Assembly (NCBI RefSeq): GCF_048020265.1
Contig: NZ_CP171843.1
Coordinates: forward strand, 1,240,001 to 1,304,000
Direction of reading: 5' to 3'
Length of the DNA: 64,000 bases
Source: Limnohabitans_A sp048020265
GTDB taxonomy: Bacteria > Pseudomonadota > Gammaproteobacteria > Burkholderiales > Burkholderiaceae_C
Positions 50,722 through 59,717 of this stretch are shown piece after piece (position 1 is the stretch's first letter; each line of letters opens with the position of its first letter). The translations under genes and the position numbers were made by a program. A model generated the notes under the pieces. It was not told the DNA's origin and ran no database searches. It worked only from the letters and a program-made list of their open reading frames with translations.

Positions 50722-53700
50722 TCAGGCCGTGGCTGTTTCGGTCTTGGGCTGCCCCAAACTCCTGAGCACATCCCGCACCATCTGCGCCCGCGCCTTGGGG
50801 TCCGGCAGTTCGCGCTCAATCCGGATTTTGTCGTTGCCCGCCAGCTTGATGTGTTTGTTCTTCTGGATGAGACCGATGATGGCCATGGGGTCCACGGGCG
50901 GATTGGGCTTGAAGGTAATTTGGATCACGCCCGGGGCCGCATCGACCTTGATGACGCCATAGGGCTGGGTCAGCACCCGCAGGCGGTGCACGTCCACCAG
51001 GGTTTGCGCTTGTGGGGGCAGCTTGCCAAAGCGGTCCACCAATTCTTCCAGCAGGGCGTCGATCTGGTCGCTGGTTTTGGCGGTGGCCAGCTTTTTATAA
51101 AAGCTCAGGCGCAGATGCACATCACCGCAGTAGTCGTTGGGGAGCAGGGCGGGGGCGTGCAGGTTGATGTCGGTGGTGGCGGTGAGCGGGTTGAGCAAAT
51201 CGGGCTCTTTGCCCGCTTTGAGGCTGCGCACCGCTTCGGACAACATTTCGTTGTAGAGCTGAAAGCCCACTTCGAGCATGTTGCCGCTCTGGTTTTCGCC
51301 CAGCACTTCGCCCGCCCCGCGAATCTCGAGGTCGTGCATGGCCAGATAAAAGCCACTGCCCAGTTCTTCCATTTGCTGGATAGCATCGAGCCGCTGGGCC
51401 GCTTGTTTGGTCAGGCCTTCGATCTCGGGCACCATCAAATACGCATAGGCTTGGTGGTGTGAACGGCCCACGCGTCCGCGCAGCTGGTGCAGCTGGGCCA
51501 GGCCGAACTTGTCGGCGCGAGAGATCACGATGGTGTTGGCCGTGGGCACGTCAATGCCAGTTTCGATGATGGTCGAGCACAGCAAGATGTTGTAGCGTTG
51601 GGCCACAAAGTCGCGCATCACGCGTTCCAGTTCGCGCTCGGGCATCTGGCCGTGGGCCACGGCGATGCGGGCCTCGGGCAGGATTTCTTCGAGCTTTTGC
51701 TTGCGGTTCTCGATGGTCTCGACTTCATTGTGCAAAAAGTAGCACTGACCGCCGCGCTTGAGTTCGCGCAGCACCGCCTCGCGGATCACGCCCGTGCCTT
51801 CGTTGCGCACAAAGGTCTTGATGGCCAGGCGGCGCTGCGGCGCAGTCGCAATCACACTCAAATCGCGCAGGCCTTCCAGCGCCATGCCCATGGTGCGGGG
51901 GATGGGGGTGGCGGTGAGTGTGAGCACATCGACTTCGGCGCGCAGGCCTTTCATGGCCTCTTTGTGGCGCACGCCAAAGCGGTGTTCTTCGTCGATGATG
52001 AGCAGGCCCAGGTCGTGAAATTTGGTGGACTCGCTCAGCAGCTTGTGTGTGCCGACCACGATGTCCACCGTGCCATCGGCAATGCCCTTGAGGGCGGCGG
52101 TGACTTCTTTGCCCGAGCGAAAGCGCGAGACCTCGGCCACCTTGACGGGCCATTTGGCAAAGCGGTCTTTGAGGGTTTGGTAATGCTGCTCGGCCAGCAG
52201 GGTGGTGGGGGCCAACAGGGCGACTTGTTTGCCGCCCGTGACGGCCACAAAGGCGGCCCGCAGCGCGACCTCGGTCTTGCCAAAACCCACATCGCCACAG
52301 ACCAGGCGGTCCATCGGGCGGGGGCTGATCATGTCTTGAATCACGCAGTGGATGGCGGCCTTTTGGTCGGCGGTTTCTTCAAACCCAAAGTCGTTGGCAA
52401 AGGTTTCGTAGTCTTGCGGGCTGTAGCGGAAAGGGTGGCCCTCGCGTGCAGCGCGGCGGGCGTAGATGTTGAGCAACTCGGCGGCGGCATCGCGCACTTG
52501 TTCGGCGGCGCGGCGTTTGGCTTTTTCCCATTGGCCTGAGCCCAGCTTGTGCAGCGGCGCTTCGTCAGCGCTCACGCCGGTGTAACGGCCAATCAGTTGC
52601 AGCTGGCTCACGGGTACATAGAGCGTGGCCTTGTCGGCGTATTCGAGGTGCAAAAACTCTTGCAGTGCGGGCGTGCCGTCGGGGTTTTTCTGGCCCATGT
52701 CCATGTTGACCAGGCCCCGATAGCGGCCTATGCCGTGCGCGCTGTGCACCACCGGGTCGCCCACGTTCAGCTCGGAGAGGTCTTTGATGAGGGCTTCCAC
52801 ATCGCTGACCTGTTCCTGCTTTTTGCGGCGGCGCGTGGTGGGGCCTGCGGCAAACAGTTCGGTTTCGGTGACCAGGTCGATGCTGTGCTCAAACCAGTGA
52901 AAACCACTGACCAGCGCGGCGGTGGCCATGCCGATTTTTTCGTCGCTGGCCAAAAATTCTTGCAGACTGTCAAACACCGGGGGCGTGAGGCCGCTGGAGC
53001 GAACGAAGTCCATCAAGCTTTCGCGGCGGCCATCGCTCTCGGCCAGGATCAACACGCGGCTGGCACTGCTGCGCAGGTGCGCTTGTAACCTGGCCAGCGG
53101 GTCTTCTGCACCGCGCACCACGGTGAGTTCGGGCAGTGGCTGGGCGAGGGTGTTGTCGGCCACATCGCTGGTGCCAGGACGCAAAGCCAGCTGAGCGTGA
53201 CCGTTGGTCAGCGTGTAAAACTGCTCTGCACTCAAAAACAGCGCATCGGATGGCAGCACGGGCCGCTCGGGGTCGCCCTGAACCAGGCGGTAGCGGTCGC
53301 GGGTGTCTTGCCAAAAGCGCTGGAAGGCGGGTTCCAGATCGCCGTGCAGCACCACGGTGGCCGCATCGGCTTGTCCTGCGCCCAGGTAGTCGAACACGGT
53401 GGCGGTTTCTTCAAAGAACAGCGGCAGGTAGTACTCGATGCCCGCTGTGGCCACGCCATTGCCCATGTCCTTGTAGATGCGGCTCTTGGTCGGGTCGCCT
53501 TCGAGCAATTCGCGCCAGCGGCTTCTGAATCGCGCACGCGCTGCTTCGTCCATAGGGAACTCGCGTCCGGGCAACAGCCGCACTTCGGGCACGGGGTAAA
53601 GGCTGCGCTGGCTGTCGGGGTCGAAGGTGCGGATGCTGTCGATTTCGTCGTCAAACAAATCCACCCGGTAAGGCACCAAAGAGCCCATGGGGAACAGGTC

Positions 53701-54216
53701 GATCAAGCCGCCGCGCACCGCGTATTCGCCGGGGCTGACCACTTGGCTCACATGCGAGTAGCCCGCCAATGTGAGCTGGGCCTTGAGCTGGGCCTCGTCC
53801 AGCTTTTGCTTGACCTTGAATTCGAAGGTGTAGCCCGCCAAAAATGACGGCGGTGCCAGCCGGTACAGCGCCGTGGTGGCAGGCACCAGCACCACATCGG
53901 CGCTCTCGGCGTGGTTGCGCTGCTTGATGCGCCACAGCGTGGCCAGGCGCTCCGAAATCAAGTCCTGGTGCGGCGAGAAGGTGTCATACGGCAGGGTTTC
54001 CCAATCGGGGAACATCACGCAGCGCAGATCGGGCGCAAAAAACGCCAGCTCGTCCATGAGCCGCTGGGCGTCTGCCGCGTCGGCGGTCACGATGGCGGTG
54101 AGCTTGCCCGCTTTCTTTTCGCGCTCAGCCAGCTGGGCCAGCAGCACGGCATCGGCCGATCCGGCAGGGCGGGGCAGGGTGAATCGTTTACCGGAATTCA
54201 GACTGGGCAGTTGCAT
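50722..54216 (-). CDS. mfd: Transcription-repair coupling factor Mfd
   Basis: 1164-aa helicase that removes stalled RNA polymerase and recruits UvrA. The UvrB-homology region is at the N-terminus (FPDWETLPYDTFSPHQDLIS), followed by the RNAP-interaction domain (DLSELNVGDPVVHSAHGIGR) and the RecG-like motor with Walker A CGDVGFGKTEVALRAAF, the DEEH box in LLIIDEEHRFGVRHKE and motif VI QLRGRVGRSHHQAYAYL. The D7 autoinhibitory C-terminus is complete. The start is MQLPSLNSGKRF; the 26 residues that can be read further upstream are encoded in a GC-hairpin leader. Confidence 0.95.
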   Translation of the reverse strand: MQLPSLNSGKRFTLPRPAGSADAVLLAQLAEREKKAGKLTAIVTADAADAQRLMDELAFFAPDLRCVMFPDWETLPYDTFSPHQDLISERLATLWRIKQRNHAESADVVLVPATTALYRLAPPSFLAGYTFEFKVKQKLDEAQLKAQLTLAGYSHVSQVVSPGEYAVRGGLIDLFPMGSLVPYRVDLFDDEIDSIRTFDPDSQRSLYPVPEVRLLPGREFPMDEAARARFRSRWRELLEGDPTKSRIYKDMGNGVATAGIEYYLPLFFEETATVFDYLGAGQADAATVVLHGDLEPAFQRFWQDTRDRYRLVQGDPERPVLPSDALFLSAEQFYTLTNGHAQLALRPGTSDVADNTLAQPLPELTVVRGAEDPLARLQAHLRSSASRVLILAESDGRRESLMDFVRSSGLTPPVFDSLQEFLASDEKIGMATAALVSGFHWFEHSIDLVTETELFAAGPTTRRRKKQEQVSDVEALIKDLSELNVGDPVVHSAHGIGRYRGLVNMDMGQKNPDGTPALQEFLHLEYADKATLYVPVSQLQLIGRYTGVSADEAPLHKLGSGQWEKAKRRAAEQVRDAAAELLNIYARRAAREGHPFRYSPQDYETFANDFGFEETADQKAAIHCVIQDMISPRPMDRLVCGDVGFGKTEVALRAAFVAVTGGKQVALLAPTTLLAEQHYQTLKDRFAKWPVKVAEVSRFRSGKEVTAALKGIADGTVDIVVGTHKLLSESTKFHDLGLLIIDEEHRFGVRHKEAMKGLRAEVDVLTLTATPIPRTMGMALEGLRDLSVIATAPQRRLAIKTFVRNEGTGVIREAVLRELKRGGQCYFLHNEVETIENRKQKLEEILPEARIAVAHGQMPERELERVMRDFVAQRYNILLCSTIIETGIDVPTANTIVISRADKFGLAQLHQLRGRVGRSHHQAYAYLMVPEIEGLTKQAAQRLDAIQQMEELGSGFYLAMHDLEIRGAGEVLGENQSGNMLEVGFQLYNEMLSEAVRSLKAGKEPDLLNPLTATTDINLHAPALLPNDYCGDVHLRLSFYKKLATAKTSDQIDALLEELVDRFGKLPPQAQTLVDVHRLRVLTQPYGVIKVDAAPGVIQITFKPNPPVDPMAIIGLIQKNKHIKLAGNDKIRIERELPDPKARAQMVRDVLRSLGQPKTETATA

Positions 54217-54231
54217 GGCGGTGGCGAAGAG

Positions 54232-54271
54232 AAAAAAGCAAAACACCCCCCGCCAAAAAAGGAGGGGGGTG
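54232..54271 (-). terminator. Terminator-like hairpin in the mfd leader
   Basis: On the minus strand CACCCCCC (54264-54271), a 12-base loop and GGGGGGTG (54244-54251) form a perfect eight-pair stem, followed by TTTTGCTTTTTT. It sits after the predicted mfd promoter and ends only 16 bases before the mfd ATG, so it would act as an attenuator rather than end a gene. Confidence 0.6.
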
Positions 54272-54292
54272 GAAAAGTAAGAAACTGACTGC

Positions 54293-54298
54293 ATTGTA
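54293..54298 (-). promoter_or_regulatory. Probable -10 element of mfd
   Basis: TACAAT on the minus strand predicts a start near 54286 and a leader of about 70 bases that contains the GC-rich hairpin. The -35 region is weak. Confidence 0.45.
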
Positions 54299-54470
54299 AA
54301 AGCGGGACGGCAGAACCCCCGTGGCGGTCATGGGCATGGGGGCGATCTGTGCAAGCGCAAGTCAGGCGCCATGTGGCGGCGAGCTCCTCCTCGCGAATCC
54401 GTGGTTAAGTTCTGCCGCTTTTGCCTCACCACCATTCGGCCGCAGGGGCGACCTCCTACAATTCAAGTCC

Positions 54471-55196
54471 ATGCCGATCAACCCAATCCCTCGCCGTTTT
54501 CATGCGCTGATCCCTTGTGCCGGCACAGGTAGCCGCGCGGGCACCCCCATGCCCAAGCAGTACCAGACGGTAGCTGGGCAGCCCATGGTCATGCACACCT
54601 TGCACGCGCTGGCCCGACTCTCACAGCTAACCAGTGGCTGGGTGATTCTGTCGCCCAATGACGACTTTGCATGGCCTCAAGTCTGTTGGCCATCACATTT
54701 CAAGCGTGAGGCTTGCGGCGGTGCAACCCGCGCCGAAAGCGTGTTCAATGGCCTGGGCGCCATGCTGCAAGCGGGCGTAGACGCTGAAGACTGGGTGCTG
54801 GTGCACGACGCCGCACGTTGCCTGGTCACGCCCGAGGCGGTGTCGGCCTTGATCGAGAGCTGCCAAGATGACCCGGTGGGCGGCTTGCTGGCTTTGCCGC
54901 TGCCCGACACATTGAAGTCACACACCCTGAACGGGCAGACAGCCCGCGTGGCCAGCACTGTGCCGCGTGAAGACAAATGGTTGGCACAAACGCCGCAAAT
55001 GTTCCGCTTGGGCGCTTTGCATGCGGCCTTGGAAGCTGCGGCGAGCACAGGTTTTGCAGGCATCACCGACGAGTCGAGCGCCATGGAGCGCCTGGGCTTG
55101 TCACCGCGTCTGGTGCCCGGCTCGGCTCAAAATTTGAAAGTCACTTACCCCGCCGACTTCGCGTTTGCCGAAGCGATTTTGAAAGGCAGAACATGA
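54471..55196 (+). CDS. ispD: 2-C-methyl-D-erythritol 4-phosphate cytidylyltransferase
   Basis: 241-aa enzyme of the MEP isoprenoid pathway (CTP-dependent). The N-terminal nucleotide loop reads ALIPCAGTGSRAGTPMPKQY, in which Cys replaces the first Ala of the usual PAAG; the catalytic Arg and Lys (SRAG, PKQY) remain. Further segments are VLVHDAARCLVTPEAVSAL and AQTPQMFRLGALHAAL. MPINPIPRRFHAL is taken as start. It overlaps ispF by four bases. The 254 bases upstream hold the divergent mfd leader and no gene. Confidence 0.92.
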   Translation: MPINPIPRRFHALIPCAGTGSRAGTPMPKQYQTVAGQPMVMHTLHALARLSQLTSGWVILSPNDDFAWPQVCWPSHFKREACGGATRAESVFNGLGAMLQAGVDAEDWVLVHDAARCLVTPEAVSALIESCQDDPVGGLLALPLPDTLKSHTLNGQTARVASTVPREDKWLAQTPQMFRLGALHAALEAAASTGFAGITDESSAMERLGLSPRLVPGSAQNLKVTYPADFAFAEAILKGRT

Positions 55197-55672
55197 ACAT
55201 CCGCATTGGCGAAGGCTGGGACGTGCACGCCTTGGTTCCCGGGCGCCAGCTGGTTTTGGGTGGGGTCAAGATTCCTCACAGCACGGGCCTGTTGGGCCAC
55301 TCGGATGCCGATGTGTTGTTGCACGCTATCACCGATGCGGTGCTGGGCGCTGCGGGCCTGGGCGACATTGGGCGGCATTTTCCGGACACGGACGCGCAGT
55401 TCAAGGGCGCCGATTCGTCGGTGCTGTTGCAAGAGGCCATGCGCCGGGTGCGCGCCCAAGGCTGGGAGCTGGTGAATCTGGACAGCACCATCGTTGCCCA
55501 AGCGCCCAAACTCGCGCCGCACATGGAGGCGATCAACGCCGGAGTGGCCAAGGCGCTGGGCGTGCAAGCGGACCAAGTGAACGTGAAGGCCAAGACGGCG
55601 GAAAAACTGGGGCCCGTGGGCATGGGACAAAGCATGGAAGCGCGTGCGGTGGCTTTGCTGAGAAAGGGTTGA
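55193..55672 (+). CDS. ispF: 2-C-methyl-D-erythritol 2,4-cyclodiphosphate synthase
   Basis: 159-aa trimeric zinc enzyme that acts two steps after IspD. The metal ligands are in GEGWDVHALVPGRQLVLGG (DVH) and GLLGHSDADVLLHAITDAVL; the C-terminal KAKTAEKLGPVGMGQSMEA is the family signature. The ATG overlaps the ispD stop (ATGA), the usual ispDF arrangement. The next 109 bases hold no clear terminator. Confidence 0.95.
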   Translation: MNIRIGEGWDVHALVPGRQLVLGGVKIPHSTGLLGHSDADVLLHAITDAVLGAAGLGDIGRHFPDTDAQFKGADSSVLLQEAMRRVRAQGWELVNLDSTIVAQAPKLAPHMEAINAGVAKALGVQADQVNVKAKTAEKLGPVGMGQSMEARAVALLRKG

Positions 55673-55781
55673 GAGCCAGTATCCGCTGCGAGCTCACACC
55701 CGGTAGCCGCGCTCGCTCCCAGATCAAAGCGAACCGCGTCTATGGCCGGAAGTTGCCAAGTCGGCCAAATGTCTGCATGGC

Positions 55782-57167
55782 TCAAGCCTCGTTTAGCGCA
55801 TGCCGGAACTTCATCAGCGCCATCAGGCCGCCCGCGCTGTTGTTGAACACCGAAAACGTGCCACCCATGCGTTGCACCGATCGCTCGACAATGGCCAGGC
55901 CCAGGCCGGAGCCTGTTGCCGAAGTTCTGGCCGCATCGCCTCTGAAAAACGGTTGTGTCAGGTTTTTCAAAGCCTCTTCGGACACCCCCGGGCCTTGATC
56001 GCGCACACGCAGCAACACCCAGCCCTCATGCACCCGAGCCACAATCTCAACGCGGGTGATGCCATCGCTGGGACTTTGGCCATAACGGCGGGCGTTTTCC
56101 AGCAGGTTAGACAGCACGCGTGACAGTTCAACCGGCTCGGCCTTGACTTGCAGGTCCTCTGCCACATCCACACTGATCTCGAAGCGCGGGTTGTTGCGCC
56201 AAGGGGCGATGCTGCGACTGATCACACCAGACAACATGACCGGACCCAGTTCAGTGGGTTCAGGTCTGGCGTAGTCAAGGAATTTGTCGATGATGGCGTC
56301 CAATTGTGCGATGTCGGCGGCCATCAAGTCGCGGGTTTCCGGATCGCTCACACTCAGCTCCGTCTCCAGCCGCAAGCGCGCCAAAGGGGTGCGCAGATCG
56401 TGCGAGATGCCCGCCAGCATCAAGGCCCGCTCTTGCTCGATTTTGGCCAGGCGTTCGGCCATGCGGTTGAAGCCGATGTTGACCTCGCGGATTTCGCTGG
56501 TGGCCGCGTCTTCGTCCAAGGTCGAGGTGTTGAAGTGGCCTTCGCGCACTTGGCTCGCCGCAAAGGACAAGCGTTTAAGCGGGCGGTTGATCAGGCCTGC
56601 CATGATGGCGGCCCCCGCCAAAGACAGCGCCAAGGTCACGGCCAGCCAGGTCAGCCAGGCCGAGCCGCCCAGGGGACGAAGCCGCTCCGGGTCCATTTGC
56701 AGCCAGTAGCTGTCTCGCTCGATCTTGAAGCCCACCCACAAGCCAGGCGAATCGTTCACCCTTGAGGCGATCACGGTGTCTGGCCCCAGCCTTTTGGCCA
56801 TTTCCAGCGCTAAACGGCTCTCCATGCCCGAGTCGCTAAAAGGGACCACACGGTCGGCGGGCTCGCGAATGAGGATACTGAGGTCTTCCTCGTCTGCCAG
56901 CATTTTGAGCAGGGCGACGCGTGCAATGGCGTCCGAGTGCATCAAGGCCGTCTTGGTCAAATTGACCACGGTGGCAATTTGGTGGGCATTGCGCAAAATG
57001 CGCGGTTCGTACTCTTGTGTACGAAACATTTGCAGCCAGGCCAGGCTGCTGAACAAGATCAACAAGGCCAGCAAGAAGAAGGTGCGCCAAAACAGGCTCA
57101 GTTTCAGCCTGCGTGGCGGTTTTTCGGATTCGGCACCTTCTGGCGATGCGGTTTCTACAGGATTCAC
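55782..57167 (-). CDS. envZ: EnvZ-like sensor histidine kinase
   Basis: 461-aa membrane kinase. Helix 1 (FFLLALLILFSSLAWLQMF) and helix 2 (WLAVTLALSLAGAAIMAGLI) enclose a periplasmic domain of about 120 residues. HAMP follows, then the phosphorylated His in GISHDLRTPLARLRLETELS, the N box LLENARRYGQ, and the G boxes DQGPGVS and GSGLGLAIVERSVQRMGG. It is downstream of ompR with a four-base overlap, as in the classical osmosensing pair. Confidence 0.92.
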   Translation of the reverse strand: MNPVETASPEGAESEKPPRRLKLSLFWRTFFLLALLILFSSLAWLQMFRTQEYEPRILRNAHQIATVVNLTKTALMHSDAIARVALLKMLADEEDLSILIREPADRVVPFSDSGMESRLALEMAKRLGPDTVIASRVNDSPGLWVGFKIERDSYWLQMDPERLRPLGGSAWLTWLAVTLALSLAGAAIMAGLINRPLKRLSFAASQVREGHFNTSTLDEDAATSEIREVNIGFNRMAERLAKIEQERALMLAGISHDLRTPLARLRLETELSVSDPETRDLMAADIAQLDAIIDKFLDYARPEPTELGPVMLSGVISRSIAPWRNNPRFEISVDVAEDLQVKAEPVELSRVLSNLLENARRYGQSPSDGITRVEIVARVHEGWVLLRVRDQGPGVSEEALKNLTQPFFRGDAARTSATGSGLGLAIVERSVQRMGGTFSVFNNSAGGLMALMKFRHALNEA

Positions 57168-57895
57168 GGCTGCCCATCAGGCACAAAAACGTAACCGACG
57201 CCCCAGACGGTCTGGATGATTTTGGGCGATGCCGGGTCGGTCTCGATCATCTTGCGCAGCCTGGAAATCTGAACATCCAGACTTCGATCGAAGGGCTCGA
57301 ACTCACGCCCGCGGGCCAGTTGCGCCAATTTGTCTCGCGTCAAAGGCTGCTTGGGGTGCCGAGCCAAGGCTTTGAGCATGGCGAATTCGCCGCTTGTCAA
57401 AGGCATGTCCTGACCGTTTTTGGACAGGGAACGGGTGCCCAAGTCAAGTGAAAACGCGCCAAACACGATGACTTCATGGTCACCGGCGGAGGGCGCCCCC
57501 GGCATCTCCGTTTGCGGCCGTCGCCGCAGCACCGCATGGATGCGTGCCAGCAGCTCGCGCGGGTTGAAGGGCTTGCCCAGGTAGTCGTCGGCACCGATTT
57601 CCAAACCCGTGATGCGGTCGACATCCTCCACCTTGGCGGTGAGCATGATGACCGGGGTTTTGACGCCCGCAGCCCGCAAGCGTTTGCAAATGCTCAGGCC
57701 GTCTTCACCTGGAAGCATCAGGTCCAGCACGATCAGGTCGATCGTCTCGCGCTGCAAGATGCGGTCAAGGGCACGGCCGTCTTCGGCCAGCAGCACATCA
57801 AAGCCTTCGGGCGACAAAAATCGACGCAACAAATCGCGGATGCGGGTGTCGTCGTCAACAATGACGATCTTGTCCAAGCGTGCAGAAGTACTCAT
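57164..57895 (-). CDS. ompR: OmpR-type response regulator
   Basis: 243-aa winged-helix response regulator. The phosphorylated Asp is Asp58 in IVLDLMLPGEDGLSICKRLR, with acidic pocket Asp14-16. The linker and DNA-binding part are very close to E. coli OmpR: IGADDYLGKPFNPRELLARI, MPLTSGEFAMLKALARHP, ARGREFEPFDRSLDVQISRL and IQTVWGVGYVFVPDG. It starts four bases after the stop of the dehydrogenase gene upstream, so these three genes may share a transcript. Porin genes, its usual targets, are not in the window. Confidence 0.94.
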   Translation of the reverse strand: MSTSARLDKIVIVDDDTRIRDLLRRFLSPEGFDVLLAEDGRALDRILQRETIDLIVLDLMLPGEDGLSICKRLRAAGVKTPVIMLTAKVEDVDRITGLEIGADDYLGKPFNPRELLARIHAVLRRRPQTEMPGAPSAGDHEVIVFGAFSLDLGTRSLSKNGQDMPLTSGEFAMLKALARHPKQPLTRDKLAQLARGREFEPFDRSLDVQISRLRKMIETDPASPKIIQTVWGVGYVFVPDGQP

Positions 57896-57899
57896 GGCT

Positions 57900-58670
57900 T
57901 TACTGGGCGGTCCAGCCGCCGTCCATGTTCCAGGCCACACCGCGCACGTTGTTGCCCGCGGCCGAGCAGAAGAAGACCGCCAGCTCGCCCAGCTCTTCGG
58001 GGGTGGTGAACTGCATGGAGGGCTCTTTCTCTTGCAGCAGAACTTTTTTGGCTTCTTCGTTGGACAAGCCCATGGCGGCAGCCTTGGCGTCCACCTGTTT
58101 TTGCACAAGCGGTGTCAAGACCCAGCCGGGGCAAATCGCGTTGCAAGTCACGCCAGTGGTGGCGTTTTCGAGGGCTGTGACCTTGGTCAGGCCCACCACG
58201 CCGTGCTTGGCGGCCACATAGGCAGACTTTTCGGCAGAACCCACCAGGCCGTGGATGGATGCCACGTTGATGATGCGGCCCCAGTTGGCGGCCTTCATGG
58301 CGGGCAGGGCCAGGCGTGTGGCGTGGAAGGCACTGGTCAGGTTGATGGCGATGATGGCGTCCCAGTGCTCAACCGGGAAGTCTTCGATGCGGGCGACGTG
58401 TTGGATGCCCGCGTTGTTCACCAGGATGTCGACGCGGCCAAAGGTGTCGGCGGCGAACTTCATCATGGCTTCAATCTCGCTGGCTTTGCTCATGTCGGCG
58501 CCGTGGTAAGCCACTTTCACGCCCAGTGCAGCAATTTCTACCTTGGGGCCTTCGGCATCACCAAACCCGTTCAAAACAATGTTGGCGCCTTGCTTGGCCA
58601 AAGCCTTGGCAATGCCCAGACCGATACCGCTGGTTGAACCCGTGACCAGTGCTGTTTTACCTTGCAACAT
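57900..58670 (-). CDS. bdhA: 3-hydroxybutyrate dehydrogenase
   Basis: 256-aa short-chain dehydrogenase that interconverts 3-hydroxybutyrate and acetoacetate with NAD, in polyhydroxybutyrate turnover. The cofactor loop is TGSTSGIGLGIAKALAKQG; the catalytic Ser-Tyr-Lys are in NVASIHGLVGSAEKSAYVAA and KHGVVGLTK. Substrate residues in AICPGWVLTPLVQKQVDAKA and the C-terminal WNMDGGWTAQ are typical of BdhA. GGAG sits eight bases before the ATG at 58670. Just ahead of ompR, only four bases apart. Confidence 0.92.
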   Translation of the reverse strand: MLQGKTALVTGSTSGIGLGIAKALAKQGANIVLNGFGDAEGPKVEIAALGVKVAYHGADMSKASEIEAMMKFAADTFGRVDILVNNAGIQHVARIEDFPVEHWDAIIAINLTSAFHATRLALPAMKAANWGRIINVASIHGLVGSAEKSAYVAAKHGVVGLTKVTALENATTGVTCNAICPGWVLTPLVQKQVDAKAAAMGLSNEEAKKVLLQEKEPSMQFTTPEELGELAVFFCSAAGNNVRGVAWNMDGGWTAQ

Positions 58671-58714
58671 GATTTCCACTCCGAAAGATGAATTAGGATG
58701 TTCAAAAGTCCATT

Positions 58715-59713
58715 ATGGCGCTGACCCAGCCCCGTTTCAGCGGCAAAGCCGCCAGATTGTTTCCGATTGTCATGACTGTCATCCACAACGCCTCTCGCCT
58801 CTCGCCCCAACTCGAATGGGTGACTTGTCCGCACCCCGAGGGCCAGCACCGCATGGCTTTTTGGCGTTGGGGCGAGGCCACAGCACGCCGTGTGGTGGTG
58901 TGCGTGCATGGCCTGACCCGTCAAGGCCGGGATTTTGATCGCCTGGCCCAAGCCCTGGTCGCTCAAAGTCCAGAGCCGCTGCAGGTCATTTGTCCCGATG
59001 TGGCCGGGCGAGGGCGCAGCGAGTGGCTGAGTGATCCCGCCCTCTACCAAATTCCGCAATATGCAGGCGACATGCTGGCCATGCTGGGCCAGATTCAGCA
59101 GCAGTTGGGGGCCGACCGGCCCTTGCAAACCTTGGACTGGGTGGGCACCAGCATGGGCGGACTGATTGGCATGGTGCTGGCTGGGCAGCCCGGGCTGCCT
59201 TTACCGTGCCCGATTCGCCGCCTGGTGCTCAACGATGTGGGCCCGGCCATCACCTGGTCATCGGTGCAGCGCATGCAAGGCTATGTGGGTCAGTACGGTC
59301 AATACCGCGACCTCGATGAAGCCGTGGCAGCACTCTGGGACTTGTCGCAAGGCTTTGGACCGGTCTTGCCCGAGGTCTGGCGCGAGATGTCGGCCCACAT
59401 GATGCGCCCAGGAACCGATGGCCAACTGACCCTGCATTACGACCCGGCCATCGGGGTGCCTGTCAGGGCCATGACCCCCGAAACGGCCGCTGCTGGCGAA
59501 GCCATGCTCTGGACTTTGTACGACCAGATCCAGGCGCAAACTCTTCTGATTCGCGGCCAGGACTCGGATTTGCTGACGCCAGAAACGGCCTTGCAGATGA
59601 CCCAACGCGGCCCCCGTGCCCGACTGGACACCTGGCCCGGCTTTGGCCACGCGCCCACTCTGACAGGGGACGACCAGATCGCGGTGGTGGCCAAGTTCTT
59701 GCTCGGACCTTGA
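58715..59713 (+). CDS. Alpha/beta hydrolase, Ser-type
   Basis: 332-aa alpha/beta hydrolase. The oxyanion strand is VVVCVHGLTRQGRDFDRL, the nucleophile elbow LDWVGTSMGGLIGMVLAG and the catalytic His region TWPGFGHAPTLTG; an Asp in LLIRGQDSDLLTPE completes the triad. Esterase or thioesterase activity is likely; a PHB-related role next to bdhA is speculation. The start is uncertain: ATG at 58715, or ATG at 58772, which would leave more room for divergent promoters. relA begins four bases after its stop. Confidence 0.85.
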   Translation: MALTQPRFSGKAARLFPIVMTVIHNASRLSPQLEWVTCPHPEGQHRMAFWRWGEATARRVVVCVHGLTRQGRDFDRLAQALVAQSPEPLQVICPDVAGRGRSEWLSDPALYQIPQYAGDMLAMLGQIQQQLGADRPLQTLDWVGTSMGGLIGMVLAGQPGLPLPCPIRRLVLNDVGPAITWSSVQRMQGYVGQYGQYRDLDEAVAALWDLSQGFGPVLPEVWREMSAHMMRPGTDGQLTLHYDPAIGVPVRAMTPETAAAGEAMLWTLYDQIQAQTLLIRGQDSDLLTPETALQMTQRGPRARLDTWPGFGHAPTLTGDDQIAVVAKFLLGP

Positions 59714-59717
59714 CGCC

